Assembly: GCA_963821705.1 (NCBI GenBank) | Contig: CAWGEV010000007.1 | Coordinates: 682,001 to 746,000, forward strand | Length of the DNA: 64,000 bases | Direction: 5' to 3' | DNA from: DASUPK01 sp963821705 | GTDB lineage: Bacteria; Actinomycetota; Thermoleophilia; Solirubrobacterales; 70-9 | In this document: in pieces, positions 25,149-33,069 of the stretch | How the letters are laid out: every line of letters starts with the position of its first letter | How positions within the stretch are numbered: the first letter of the stretch is position 1 | Notes under the pieces: model-generated | Seen by the model: the letters and a program-made list of their open reading frames with translations, nothing else | Databases searched by the model: none | What the model was told of the DNA's origin: nothing | Program-made: the position numbers and the translations under genes

Positions 25149-26671
25149 TAGCGCGCGCCGGCCGGGACGACGTCCTCAGCGACGGTCGCCTCTGGCACCG
25201 CGGCCGCGCTCTCCTCGGCGGCGTCGTGGGCGTCCACCCGCTTCGAGCGGGCACCGCGCACCAGGGTCAGCGAGACCACCAGGCCGGCGACGACCACGAA
25301 GGCCGCCAGCAGCATCGCGCTGGAGAGCGCGTCGACGAAGATCGCCCGCGCCTGCTCAGGCGCCGTCGCGAGCGTGGCGGGGTTGAACCCCGAGCCGAGC
25401 CGCGACTGGAAGATCGCGCCGGTGGCCGCGATGCCGACCGAGGCGCCGATCATCCGGGACATCTGCAGGACGCCTGAGGCGACGCCCGACTTCTGCACGC
25501 TCACCGCGTTCATGGCGGCGGTTGACATCGGCGACATCACCAGGGCGATGCCGAGGCCCATCAGGATGAACGGGACCAGCAGGCCGCTGTAGGTGGTTGC
25601 GGTGTTGATGCCGGCGAACATGAACATCGAGACCGCCAGCACCGCCAGTCCCGCGCTCATCGGCGTGGCGGGCCCGAGCCGGTCGGCCAGGCGCCCGGAG
25701 ATCGGGGCGATCACCGCGATCACCACGGTCGTCGGCAGGAACCTGATCCCGGCCTCGAGCGCCCCGTAGCCGAGGATGTCCTGCATGTAGATCGCCATGA
25801 AGAAGAACGTGCCCATCATGGCGAAGGTGATGATGAAGGCGACCAGGTTGGAGCCGATGAACTGTCGGGTCCGGAAGAGCCCGAACTCGACCATCGGCGC
25901 CGCCACCCGCAGCTCGATCGCCACGAACGCGGCCAGGCCGATCACGCCGCCACCCAGCAGGCCCAGGATCGCGGGCGACGTCCAGCCCCAGCTGTTGCCC
26001 TCGATCAGCGCGAGCACGATCGCGGTGAGGCCGGCCGTCAGGGCGACGACCCCCGGGTAGTCGACGCGGCGCTCGACCGTCTCGTCGCGGGACTCTCTCA
26101 CCGCGAAGACGGTCGCGATGACCGCGCCCACGGCGACGGGCAGATTGATGAAGAAGATCGCGCGCCAGCTCACGTACTCGGTGAGGAAACCGCCGACCAC
26201 CGGGCCGATCGACAGCGCCAGTGCGGAGACTCCCGCCCAGGTGCCGATCGCCTTTCCGCGCTCGGCGGCGGGGAAGGCGTGGGTGATTATCGAGAGAGTC
26301 GCGGGCATCATCAGCGCGGCCCCGATGCCCTGAATCGCGCGGCTCCCGATCAGCATCGCCGGGTCCTGCGCGATGCCCGCCGTGGCGGAGGTGATCGCGA
26401 AGATGATCACCCCGGTCAGGAACATCCGCCGGCGTCCGAAGAGGTCGCCGAGGCGCCCACCGGTTGCGATCAGGACGGCGAAGGTGAGGGTGTACCCGTT
26501 GATGACCCACTCGAGCGCCGAGAGCTGCGCGTTCAGGTCACGCTGGATCGACGGCAGGGCGACGTTCACGACGGTGTTGTCGAGCATCACCATGAACAGC
26601 GCAAAGCACATCGCGCCGAGCGTCCACCACTTGCGGTTGTCGTCCGTGATCAGGTGCCGGTAGCGCGTCAT
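25148..26671 (-). CDS. DHA2-type MFS multidrug transporter
   Basis: A 507-aa efflux permease of the EmrB/QacA (14-helix) group. The signature LDNTVVNVALPSIQRDL is in helix 1; GGRLGDLFGRRRMF is the loop 2-3 motif A, and GPVVGGFL is motif C of proton antiporters. Its ATG overlaps the stop of the upstream MarR gene (ATGA), so the pump is co-transcribed with and probably controlled by that regulator. It is a close paralogue of the MFS gene at 27275-28750. The C-terminus is a short soluble acidic tail. Drug range is unknown. Confidence 0.93.
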   Translation of the reverse strand: MTRYRHLITDDNRKWWTLGAMCFALFMVMLDNTVVNVALPSIQRDLNAQLSALEWVINGYTLTFAVLIATGGRLGDLFGRRRMFLTGVIIFAITSATAGIAQDPAMLIGSRAIQGIGAALMMPATLSIITHAFPAAERGKAIGTWAGVSALALSIGPVVGGFLTEYVSWRAIFFINLPVAVGAVIATVFAVRESRDETVERRVDYPGVVALTAGLTAIVLALIEGNSWGWTSPAILGLLGGGVIGLAAFVAIELRVAAPMVEFGLFRTRQFIGSNLVAFIITFAMMGTFFFMAIYMQDILGYGALEAGIRFLPTTVVIAVIAPISGRLADRLGPATPMSAGLAVLAVSMFMFAGINTATTYSGLLVPFILMGLGIALVMSPMSTAAMNAVSVQKSGVASGVLQMSRMIGASVGIAATGAIFQSRLGSGFNPATLATAPEQARAIFVDALSSAMLLAAFVVVAGLVVSLTLVRGARSKRVDAHDAAEESAAAVPEATVAEDVVPAGAR

Positions 26672-27183
26672 CGGCTCACCCTCCTCTCATAGTGCGAGTA
26701 GATCTCGGCGATCTCGGGGCGCTTCAGGAGCGTGTCGAGAGCCGCCTCAAGCTTTTGTCGTTCATCGCGATCCAGCGAGTCGGCGAATTCCTCGAGCCCG
26801 GCGAGGCGGGCGGAGATGATCCGCTCGGCGAGCTCGCGTCCCTTGACGGTCAGCGTCAGTCGCCGGACGCGCCTGTCGTCGGGGTCCTCGACCCGCGTCG
26901 CGAGCTTCTTCCGGACCAGTCCGTCGGCGGCGCGACTCGCGGAGGCGGTGGAGATCCCCAGCTCCTCGGAGAGGGCGGTGACGGTCCGCGCGTCCTCGTC
27001 GGGCGACTCGAGCTCGACCAGAACCTTCATCTGGCTGAACGTCAGCCCGCTCTCGTCGATCACCCGGAAGACCTCGCTGCTCGCGCCGCCCATGCAGCGC
27101 AGCAGGAAGGCGCCCAGCTTGAGCGCCAACTCGTCTCCGCTCTCGCCGGTGGTCTTCCGTCGCTGTCGGGTCGCTGCTTCCAT
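26668..27183 (-). CDS. MarR family transcriptional regulator
   Basis: A 171-aa winged-helix regulator. The DNA-binding part includes TVTALSEELGISTASASRAADGLVRKKLATRVEDPDDRR, in which the wing DPDDRR is the family hallmark, flanked by dimerisation helices at both ends. It forms an ATGA-overlapped operon with an MFS pump, the classic MarR arrangement in which the regulator represses itself and the pump until ligand binds. A 32-bp inverted repeat lies 3 bp upstream of its start and is the probable operator. The mRNA leader has no clear Shine-Dalgarno, since the palindrome fills that position. Confidence 0.93.
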   Translation of the reverse strand: MEAATRQRRKTTGESGDELALKLGAFLLRCMGGASSEVFRVIDESGLTFSQMKVLVELESPDEDARTVTALSEELGISTASASRAADGLVRKKLATRVEDPDDRRVRRLTLTVKGRELAERIISARLAGLEEFADSLDRDERQKLEAALDTLLKRPEIAEIYSHYERRVSR

Positions 27184-27185
27184 TG

Positions 27186-27217
27186 AAGAAAAGGTTACAC
27201 GTTTGCAACCTTTTCTT
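27186..27217. promoter_or_regulatory. Probable MarR operator (perfect 11-bp inverted repeat)
   Basis: AAGAAAAGGTT and AACCTTTTCTT flank a 10-bp centre, 3-34 bp upstream of the MarR ATG. The site is AT-rich against a GC-rich background. It could also fold as a weak hairpin after the upstream MFS gene, which ends at 27275 on the same strand. Confidence 0.65.
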
Positions 27218-27274
27218 AACTGAAACGATCTGTGACAAGGCTCACAGAGCGGCCGTCAGGGCGCCCGGTGCCCG

Positions 27275-28750
27275 CTAGATCGCCGCGGCGCGGGGGAGTT
27301 CAGGCCCGCCGTGTGCGGGGAGCTCGTGCTTCGGCTTGCCGCGGATGATGACGGCGGCGACCATCGCTCCGACAAGGGTCAGAGCGGCTCCAAGGGCCAT
27401 CGCCGCCCCGAGGGCGTCGGTGAACCTGGTTGCCTCCGCGGCTCCGCCCTGGGCCAGCAGGGCGGGATTGAACGCGCCGAGCTTGCTTTGGAAGATCGCT
27501 CCGGTGGCGGCCACGCCGATTGTCCCTCCCATCATCCGGAACATCTGGAGCGTCCCCGAGGCCACGCCCGCCTTGTCGACGGCGACCGCGTTCATCGCCG
27601 CCGTGGACATCGGGGACATCGTGATGCCGATCCCGAACCCGAGCAGGATGAAGGCGGGCAGCAGGTCGCTGTACGTCGTGGTGGCGTCCATCTGCGCGAA
27701 CAGATAGAGCGAGACCGAGGTGACCAGCAGCCCCAGGACCATCGGAGCGCGCGACCCGATCCTGTCGGCCACCCGGCCCGCGAGGGGAGCGACGATGACG
27801 ATCACGATGGTCGTCGGCAGGAAGCGCACGCCGGTCTCGAGCGGGGAGAACTGCAGCAGGTCCTGGAGGTAGATGGCCAGGAAGAAGAAGCTCCCCATCA
27901 TCGCGAAGCTGATGATCAGCGCCACGGTGTTCGCGCCGATGAAGTTCCGGGAGCGGAAGAAGGTGAAGTCCACTATCGGCGCCGAGACCCGGGACTCCAC
28001 GAACAGGAACGCCGCCGTCGCCACGGCACCGATCACCAACAGCCCGATTATCCGGCCGGACCCCCAGCCCCATTTGTTGCCCTCGATCAGCGCCAGGACG
28101 ACGGAGGTGAGCGCGACGGTGAGGAGAACGACGCCCAGGTAGTCCACCGTGCGCTCAGCCTTCTCGTCACGCGACTCGCGGACGGCGAAGAGGGAGGCGA
28201 GTAACGCCAGCACCGCGATCGGCAGGTTGATGTAGAAGATTGCGCGCCAGCTGACGTACTCGGTCAGGAACCCGCCGGCGAGCGGCCCGAAGGAGAGGGC
28301 GAGGCCGGAGATCCCGGCCCAGGTCCCGATCGCCTTGCCACGCTCCTCCGCCGGGAAGGCGTCGGTGATGATCGAGAGGGTGGCCGGCATCATCAGCGCG
28401 CCCCCCACTCCCTCGGCGATCCGGGAGACGACGAGCATCGTCGGGTCCTGCGCGAGCCCCGCCGTCGCCGAGGAGATCGCGAAGACGACGACCCCGATCA
28501 TGAAGATCAGCCGGCGGCCGAAGATGTCGCCGAGGCGACCGCCGGTCACCAGCAGGGCGGCGAAGCTCAGCGTGTAGCCGTTGACGACCCATTCCAGCTG
28601 GGCGACGGACGTCTTCAGATCCCTCTGGATCGACGGCAGCGCGACGTTCACCACCGTGCTGTCGAGCATGATCATGAACATCGAGAGGCACATCGCCCCG
28701 AGCGTCCACCACTTGCGATTGCCCTCGGTGATCAACCCTCGAGAGTCCAT
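27275..28750 (-). CDS. DHA2-type MFS multidrug transporter (paralogue)
   Basis: A 491-aa 14-helix MFS permease. LDSTVVNVALPSIQRDL in helix 1 and GGRLGDIFGRRLIF in loop 2-3 make it a close paralogue of the pump at 25148-26671, with a MarR regulator between the two. The tail is short and ends in PELPRAAAI. It starts from the ATG at 28750, 31 bp from the divergent bioA start, so promoters overlap. Duplicate pumps around one regulator suggest a local duplication and a shared inducer, which is inference. Confidence 0.92.
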   Translation of the reverse strand: MDSRGLITEGNRKWWTLGAMCLSMFMIMLDSTVVNVALPSIQRDLKTSVAQLEWVVNGYTLSFAALLVTGGRLGDIFGRRLIFMIGVVVFAISSATAGLAQDPTMLVVSRIAEGVGGALMMPATLSIITDAFPAEERGKAIGTWAGISGLALSFGPLAGGFLTEYVSWRAIFYINLPIAVLALLASLFAVRESRDEKAERTVDYLGVVLLTVALTSVVLALIEGNKWGWGSGRIIGLLVIGAVATAAFLFVESRVSAPIVDFTFFRSRNFIGANTVALIISFAMMGSFFFLAIYLQDLLQFSPLETGVRFLPTTIVIVIVAPLAGRVADRIGSRAPMVLGLLVTSVSLYLFAQMDATTTYSDLLPAFILLGFGIGITMSPMSTAAMNAVAVDKAGVASGTLQMFRMMGGTIGVAATGAIFQSKLGAFNPALLAQGGAAEATRFTDALGAAMALGAALTLVGAMVAAVIIRGKPKHELPAHGGPELPRAAAI

Positions 28751-28781
28751 CCGGCGTCGATCATATGTTGGCCGGCGTCGA

Positions 28782-30116
28782 ATGCAGAACGCTGCCCGGC
28801 TCGATCACGATCACGTCTGGCACCCCTTCACGCAGCAGCGCGACTGGGTGGCGGAGGAGCCGTTGATGATCGAGGCAGCGGAGGGGACGGAGCTGATCGA
28901 CACCGAGGGACGCCGCTATCTCGACGGCGTCTCATCGCTTTGGTGCAACGTCCACGGGCATCGCCATCCCGCGATCGATGAGGCGGTGCGCGAGCAGCTG
29001 GACCGTGTCGCCCACTCCACCATGCTGGGCCTCTCCCACCCCGGCGCGGCGGAGCTCGCCGCCCGCCTCGTCGAGATCGCTCCCGCCGGGCTGAACCGGG
29101 TCTTCTACTCGGACTCGGGATCGACAGCCGTCGAGGTCGCCCTCAAGATGGCGTTCCAGTACTGGCAGCACCGAGGCGGCCAGCACGTGCGGAAGACCTC
29201 GTTCGTCTGCCTGGAGGACGCATACCACGGGGACACCATCGGGTCCGTCTCCGTCGGGGGAATGCCCCTCTTCCACTCCACCTTCGGCCCGCTCCTCTTC
29301 GACGCCCACCGCGCCAAGCCCGGCGACGTCGACGACATCGCCCGGCTGCTCGCGATGCGCGAGGAGGAGGTCGCCGCGGTCGTGCTCGAGCCGCTCGTCC
29401 AGGGAGCGGCAGGGATGCTCACCCACCCGCCCGGGTATCTCCGCGCGGTTCGGCGTCTCTGCGACCGTCACGGCGTGCTGCTGATCTGCGACGAGGTCGC
29501 CACGGGATTCGGCCGCACCGGCACGATGTTCGCCTGCGAGCAGGAGGGGGTCTCCCCCGACCTGCTCTGCGTCGCAAAGGGACTGACCGGCGGGTACATG
29601 CCGCTTGCGGCGACGCTGGCGAGCGAGCGCATCTACGAGGCCTTCCTCGGCGCGCATTCCGAGTTCAAGACCTTCTTCCACGGCCACACCTACACGGGCA
29701 ACCCGCTTGCCTGCGCTGCGGCGATCGCCTCGCTCGACGTGTTCCAGCGGGAGCGGACGCTGGTCCGCCTGCAGCCGAAGATCCGGCTGCTCTCGGAGTG
29801 GCTCGCGGAGGTGGAGAAGATGCGCGAGGTCCAGGAGGTGCGCCAGCGGGGCCTGATGGTCGGCATCGACCTGGGCGAGCACGATCCGGAGCTCCGCCTC
29901 GGCCATCGGGTGGTCCTGGAGGCGCGACGGCGCGGAGCGATAGTCCGGCCGCTCGGCGACGTGATCGTGCTGATGCCGCCGCTCGCCATCTCGAAGCAGG
30001 ACCTTCGGCGCCTGGTGCAGATCGCCGCCGAGTCGATCCGCGCCGCCTACCCCGTCGCGGAGCTCGACGCCGGAGCCAAGGGCCGCCTGGACGCGGTCCT
30101 CCTCGAAGCCGCCTGA
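28782..30116 (+). CDS. bioA: Adenosylmethionine-8-amino-7-oxononanoate aminotransferase
   Basis: PLP enzyme of 444 aa that converts KAPA to DAPA in biotin synthesis. The N-terminal HVWHPFTQQ and SSLWCNVHGHRHP are BioA signatures that separate it from other class III aminotransferases. CDEVATGFGRTG carries the PLP aspartate, and AKGLTGGYMPL carries the PLP lysine. It lies 5.1 kb past bioD, with a secreted gene and two pumps between, so it is not in the bioBFD operon. The ATG 28782 has no strong ribosome-binding site. bioC and bioH were not seen. Confidence 0.96.
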   Translation: MQNAARLDHDHVWHPFTQQRDWVAEEPLMIEAAEGTELIDTEGRRYLDGVSSLWCNVHGHRHPAIDEAVREQLDRVAHSTMLGLSHPGAAELAARLVEIAPAGLNRVFYSDSGSTAVEVALKMAFQYWQHRGGQHVRKTSFVCLEDAYHGDTIGSVSVGGMPLFHSTFGPLLFDAHRAKPGDVDDIARLLAMREEEVAAVVLEPLVQGAAGMLTHPPGYLRAVRRLCDRHGVLLICDEVATGFGRTGTMFACEQEGVSPDLLCVAKGLTGGYMPLAATLASERIYEAFLGAHSEFKTFFHGHTYTGNPLACAAAIASLDVFQRERTLVRLQPKIRLLSEWLAEVEKMREVQEVRQRGLMVGIDLGEHDPELRLGHRVVLEARRRGAIVRPLGDVIVLMPPLAISKQDLRRLVQIAAESIRAAYPVAELDAGAKGRLDAVLLEAA

Positions 30117-30302
30117 CTACTCCTCGTAGGGCTCGAAGTCCGACTTCCGGGCCCCGCAGACTGGGCAGAACCAGTCGTCGGGGATGTCGTCGAAGGCCGT
30201 TCCGGGCGGTACCCCGCCGTCGGGATCGCCCTCGTCCGGGTCGTAGATGAACCCGCACGACGTGCAGATGTAGAGCTGCTTGGTGGTCGTGTCGGCGGCC
30301 AT
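30117..30302 (-). CDS. Rubredoxin
   Basis: A 61-aa one-iron electron carrier. Four cysteines in two knuckles, CTSCG (13, 16) and CPVCG (46, 49), ligate iron; YDPDEGDPDGG and the aromatic core residues are typical. Rubredoxins pass electrons to alkane monooxygenases or to peroxide/oxygen-reducing enzymes. No alkB and no rubredoxin reductase are nearby. Its stop directly abuts the bioA stop on the other strand, with no spacer. Confidence 0.96.
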   Translation of the reverse strand: MAADTTTKQLYICTSCGFIYDPDEGDPDGGVPPGTAFDDIPDDWFCPVCGARKSDFEPYEE

Positions 30303-30336
30303 TGGGGCGGCAGACTAGCGAGTAGGCTGGCGGCCC

Positions 30337-30924
30337 GTGGAACCCGCAGCGCCACGTCCGGCCGCAACCGTGATCCTCTTGCGGCGCGGTGGGAAGCACG
30401 CGGAGCGGGGGCTGGAAATCCTGCTCGTGCGGCGAAATCCGGAGGCCCGGTTCATGCCCGGTGTCTGGGTCTTCCCCGGCGGCGCGGTCGACTCGGCCGA
30501 CGGCGATGGGGAGGAGGCGCACCGCGCGGCGGCGGTCAGGGAGCTCACCGAGGAGGCCGGGATCGAGGTGCCGGTGGACGAGCTGGTGGCCTACTCGCGC
30601 TGGATCACGCCAAAGGTCGTTCCGATCCGCTTCGACACGCGCTTCTACCTGGCGCTGGCCCCCGCGCATTCGCCTCCCAGGCCGGACGGCTCCGAGACCG
30701 TCGACGCCGGCTGGTTCAACCCCCAGGACGCGCTCGACAAGCACCATGCGGGGGAGTTGCCGCTGGTCTTTCCCACCATCAAGCACCTCGAGTCGCTGAC
30801 CGGTTTCGCCAACGCCGCGCAGGCGCTCGAGGCGGCGAAGCGCCGTGAGGTGAAGCCGGTCGAGCCGCGGGTCGAGGGAGAGGGCGACGACCGCCGCATC
30901 GTCCTGCCGGACGAGCTGCCATAG
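30337..30924 (+). CDS. NUDIX hydrolase
   Basis: A 195-aa diphosphohydrolase. The Nudix box is recognisable as GGAVD ... RELTEEAGIEV near residues 49-78, with an insertion between the glycines and the RELxEE metal-binding helix. That spacing resembles the NUDT19/CoA-diphosphatase-like group. Metal-dependent hydrolysis of an X-linked nucleoside diphosphate, possibly acyl-CoA, is predicted. The GTG start at 30337 is 34 bp from the divergent rubredoxin. A PPOX-like gene follows 20 bp later. Confidence 0.88.
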   Translation: MEPAAPRPAATVILLRRGGKHAERGLEILLVRRNPEARFMPGVWVFPGGAVDSADGDGEEAHRAAAVRELTEEAGIEVPVDELVAYSRWITPKVVPIRFDTRFYLALAPAHSPPRPDGSETVDAGWFNPQDALDKHHAGELPLVFPTIKHLESLTGFANAAQALEAAKRREVKPVEPRVEGEGDDRRIVLPDELP

Positions 30925-30944
30925 ATGGCGTAAGAATCAAGGAC

Positions 30945-31901
30945 ATGACGAGCACCCTCCCCCAGGAGGTCCGCGACGCGTTCGAGCGGTACGTGACGTG
31001 CGAGCTGACCACGGTCGACGCGACCAAGCAGCCGATCACCTGGCCGGTCACCCCCTACTACTCGCAGGGCGGCCCGACCATCGACGTGACCACCGGGCTC
31101 GGCTACCCGAAGAAGGCGGACGACGCCCGTGCGCATCCGAGCATTTCGCTCCTGTTCTCCGACCCGACCGGCTCGGCCATCGACAGCGGCCTCAAGGTTC
31201 TCGTCCAGGGAACGGCCACCATCGACGACGAGGACCTGAAGGCGAACGCTGACCGGTACATGAGCGAATCCGCGATCAAGCTGCCGGCCACCAAGAAGAT
31301 GCACCCGCCCAAGCCGATCCGGCCGATGTTCAACTGGTACTACGCGCGGATCTACATCAAGGTCCGGCCGGAACGCGTCTTCGTCTGGCCCGAGGGGAAC
31401 CTCGCCGAGGAGCCGACGATCCACGACGCCCATCTCGAAGAGGTGCGCTCGGGGCAGGTGGAGGAGCCGGCGGCCGACCACGGCCCACCCGCGGGCGGGC
31501 CCCCCGCGTGGGACAAGCGAATGAACTTCCTGGCCGAGCACGACACCGGTGTGCTCAGCTGGATGGGACCCGACGGGTTCCCGATCGCGATCCGCGTCCC
31601 CTTCACGGCCGACGCCTCGCGACGGGAGATCGCCATCGGGGCGGATCCGGCCGGACTGCCGCTGATGGAGGGCCGGGGCTGCCTGACGGTCCACCGCCAC
31701 TCGCCGGACTTCGAGTGGCAGCGCAACATGCAGGTCCGCGGCGACCTGGTTCGCTCGGAGGGCGGCTGGCGGCTCGTCCCGCGCAGGATCGTCGGAGGCT
31801 TCGAGCTCCCCGAGGGCCGCCTCACCCGCTTCCGGGACTTCATCAAGAAGGGTCCCGGCTTCTATCGGACTTATCGACGTCGCCTGAGAGAGCGGTCCTA
31901 G
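30945..31901 (+). CDS. Two-domain pyridoxamine-phosphate-oxidase-like flavoprotein
   Basis: A 318-aa protein with two FMN-binding split-barrel-like halves, about residues 1-150 and 185-318, joined by a proline/glycine-rich linker (PAADHGPPAGGPPAWD). The first half has TVDATKQPITWPVTPYY and SISLLFSDPTG; the second has GVLSWMGPDGFPIAIRVPF. Members use FMN or F420 for redox chemistry. The cofactor cannot be decided here. The stop shares a CTAG with the convergent gene. Confidence 0.72.
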   Translation: MTSTLPQEVRDAFERYVTCELTTVDATKQPITWPVTPYYSQGGPTIDVTTGLGYPKKADDARAHPSISLLFSDPTGSAIDSGLKVLVQGTATIDDEDLKANADRYMSESAIKLPATKKMHPPKPIRPMFNWYYARIYIKVRPERVFVWPEGNLAEEPTIHDAHLEEVRSGQVEEPAADHGPPAGGPPAWDKRMNFLAEHDTGVLSWMGPDGFPIAIRVPFTADASRREIAIGADPAGLPLMEGRGCLTVHRHSPDFEWQRNMQVRGDLVRSEGGWRLVPRRIVGGFELPEGRLTRFRDFIKKGPGFYRTYRRRLRERS

Positions 31902-32584
31902 GAGCCGATCTTCGGGGGGAACGGCTCCAGCCCGGCGTTCCAGGGCCCCGGCTTGAAGATGTCGAGGTTGTTCTCCTCCATCTCGCTGTGGAGACGGTCG
32001 AAGATTCCCCCGGCCGAGTGGAGCGAGTCCTTCAGCTCCTCCTTGGACCGCTCCCGCAGCCGCCAGTGGAAGAAGAGCTGCTGCTCGGTGATGCCGAAGT
32101 CGACCTCCGCCGGGATCCGGGTGATCCAGTCGATGAAGGCCGGGCTGAACAGCTCGCGCAGCGCGACCGGGTCGTGGTCCTGTGGGACGGTGGCGATGAA
32201 TCGCTCGTTGAAGTCGACGCTCTCGAACTCGACGCGGCGGCGGGAGTGCTTGTCGACCATGTCCCCCGCCGTGCGCTCGACGGACTCGACGTCGAAGACG
32301 GGGACGACGGTCGCCAGGTCCGGCATGTGAGCCTTGACGATCACCGCGCCCGGCAGGATCGCCTTGCGGCCGAACCCGCCCTCCTCGTGCTCGTCCGCGT
32401 CGCAGGAAGCCCCGAAGAACCCGTCCGTGAGCTCGCCGGTCAATCTGTTGGTCCCGCCGGGGCAGAGTGCCACCGGCCCCTCCTTCGGGTTGATGCCCCC
32501 GACCGGCTCGTAGCGGAGGTTTCGCTCGGCCGCCAGGCCGGAGACGATCCCCGCCCACTCCTCCGCGTCTGATTTCGCGCTCAC
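31898..32584 (-). CDS. Uncharacterised protein (DUF3137-like region)
   Basis: A 228-aa soluble protein with no certain family. The segment ESVDFNERFIATVPQDHDPVALRELFSPAFIDW resembles the actinobacterial pattern in which a DFN..F motif precedes a region ending in a predicted beta-barrel, similar to DUF3137. No signal peptide or membrane helix is seen. Its ATG overlaps the SCP2 gene stop (ATGA), so the two are co-translated. The stop interlocks with the convergent flavoprotein gene in CTAG. The role is unknown; the link with a sterol-carrier fold hints at lipid handling. Confidence 0.7.
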   Translation of the reverse strand: MSAKSDAEEWAGIVSGLAAERNLRYEPVGGINPKEGPVALCPGGTNRLTGELTDGFFGASCDADEHEEGGFGRKAILPGAVIVKAHMPDLATVVPVFDVESVERTAGDMVDKHSRRRVEFESVDFNERFIATVPQDHDPVALRELFSPAFIDWITRIPAEVDFGITEQQLFFHWRLRERSKEELKDSLHSAGGIFDRLHSEMEENNLDIFKPGPWNAGLEPFPPKIGS

Positions 32585-33003
32585 TCGATATCGATCAGAT
32601 CCTGGCGGCCGTCCGCCTCGAGCTGCGCCTTGTAGCGCGGGTAGACCGGCTTGGTGAGCGGGACCAGCTTGAGGATCTTGGCGACCGGGCCGCTCGCCTT
32701 GATCTGCCCGCGCGCCAGCGCCACCGTCACGTTCACCTTCCCGAGCCAGAAGCGGTGCGCGGTGTCGGCCTCCATGCTCATCACGACATCCGGCTCCATC
32801 TCGGTCTCACCGAAGTCGACGTCCCCGGGCTCGTCCTTCTGGAGGCGGAGGGTGATGGTGGAGTCCGGCTCACGGTACTGGTACTGGAGGATCGTGTTGG
32901 CGGCGCGGAACTTCGGCCCCATCTCCTCGTCCGCGGCGAGGTTGACGAAGAGCTTGCCGATCGTGTCGTAGACCTCCTGCGCATCCTTGAAGTACGCCAC
33001 CAC
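32581..33003 (-). CDS. SCP2 sterol-binding domain protein
   Basis: A 140-aa single SCP2 domain, a hydrophobic-pocket fold that binds acyl-CoA, sterols or other lipids. Recognisable parts are STITLRLQKDE, PDVVMSMEADTAHRFWLGK, and VALARGQIKASGPVAKILKLVPL. The GTG start at 33003 is divergent from a GMC oxidoreductase across about 66 bp. Downstream it overlaps the uncharacterised gene by ATGA. With the GMC enzyme opposite, binding of a sterol or fatty-acyl substrate for oxidation is a reasonable inference. Confidence 0.88.
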   Translation of the reverse strand: MVAYFKDAQEVYDTIGKLFVNLAADEEMGPKFRAANTILQYQYREPDSTITLRLQKDEPGDVDFGETEMEPDVVMSMEADTAHRFWLGKVNVTVALARGQIKASGPVAKILKLVPLTKPVYPRYKAQLEADGRQDLIDIE

Positions 33004-33069
33004 TCTCCTCCGGTCGCGGGATTCAATCCTATGCAGTGGCCTCTACCGGTTGACATAGTGTCCGAGACG

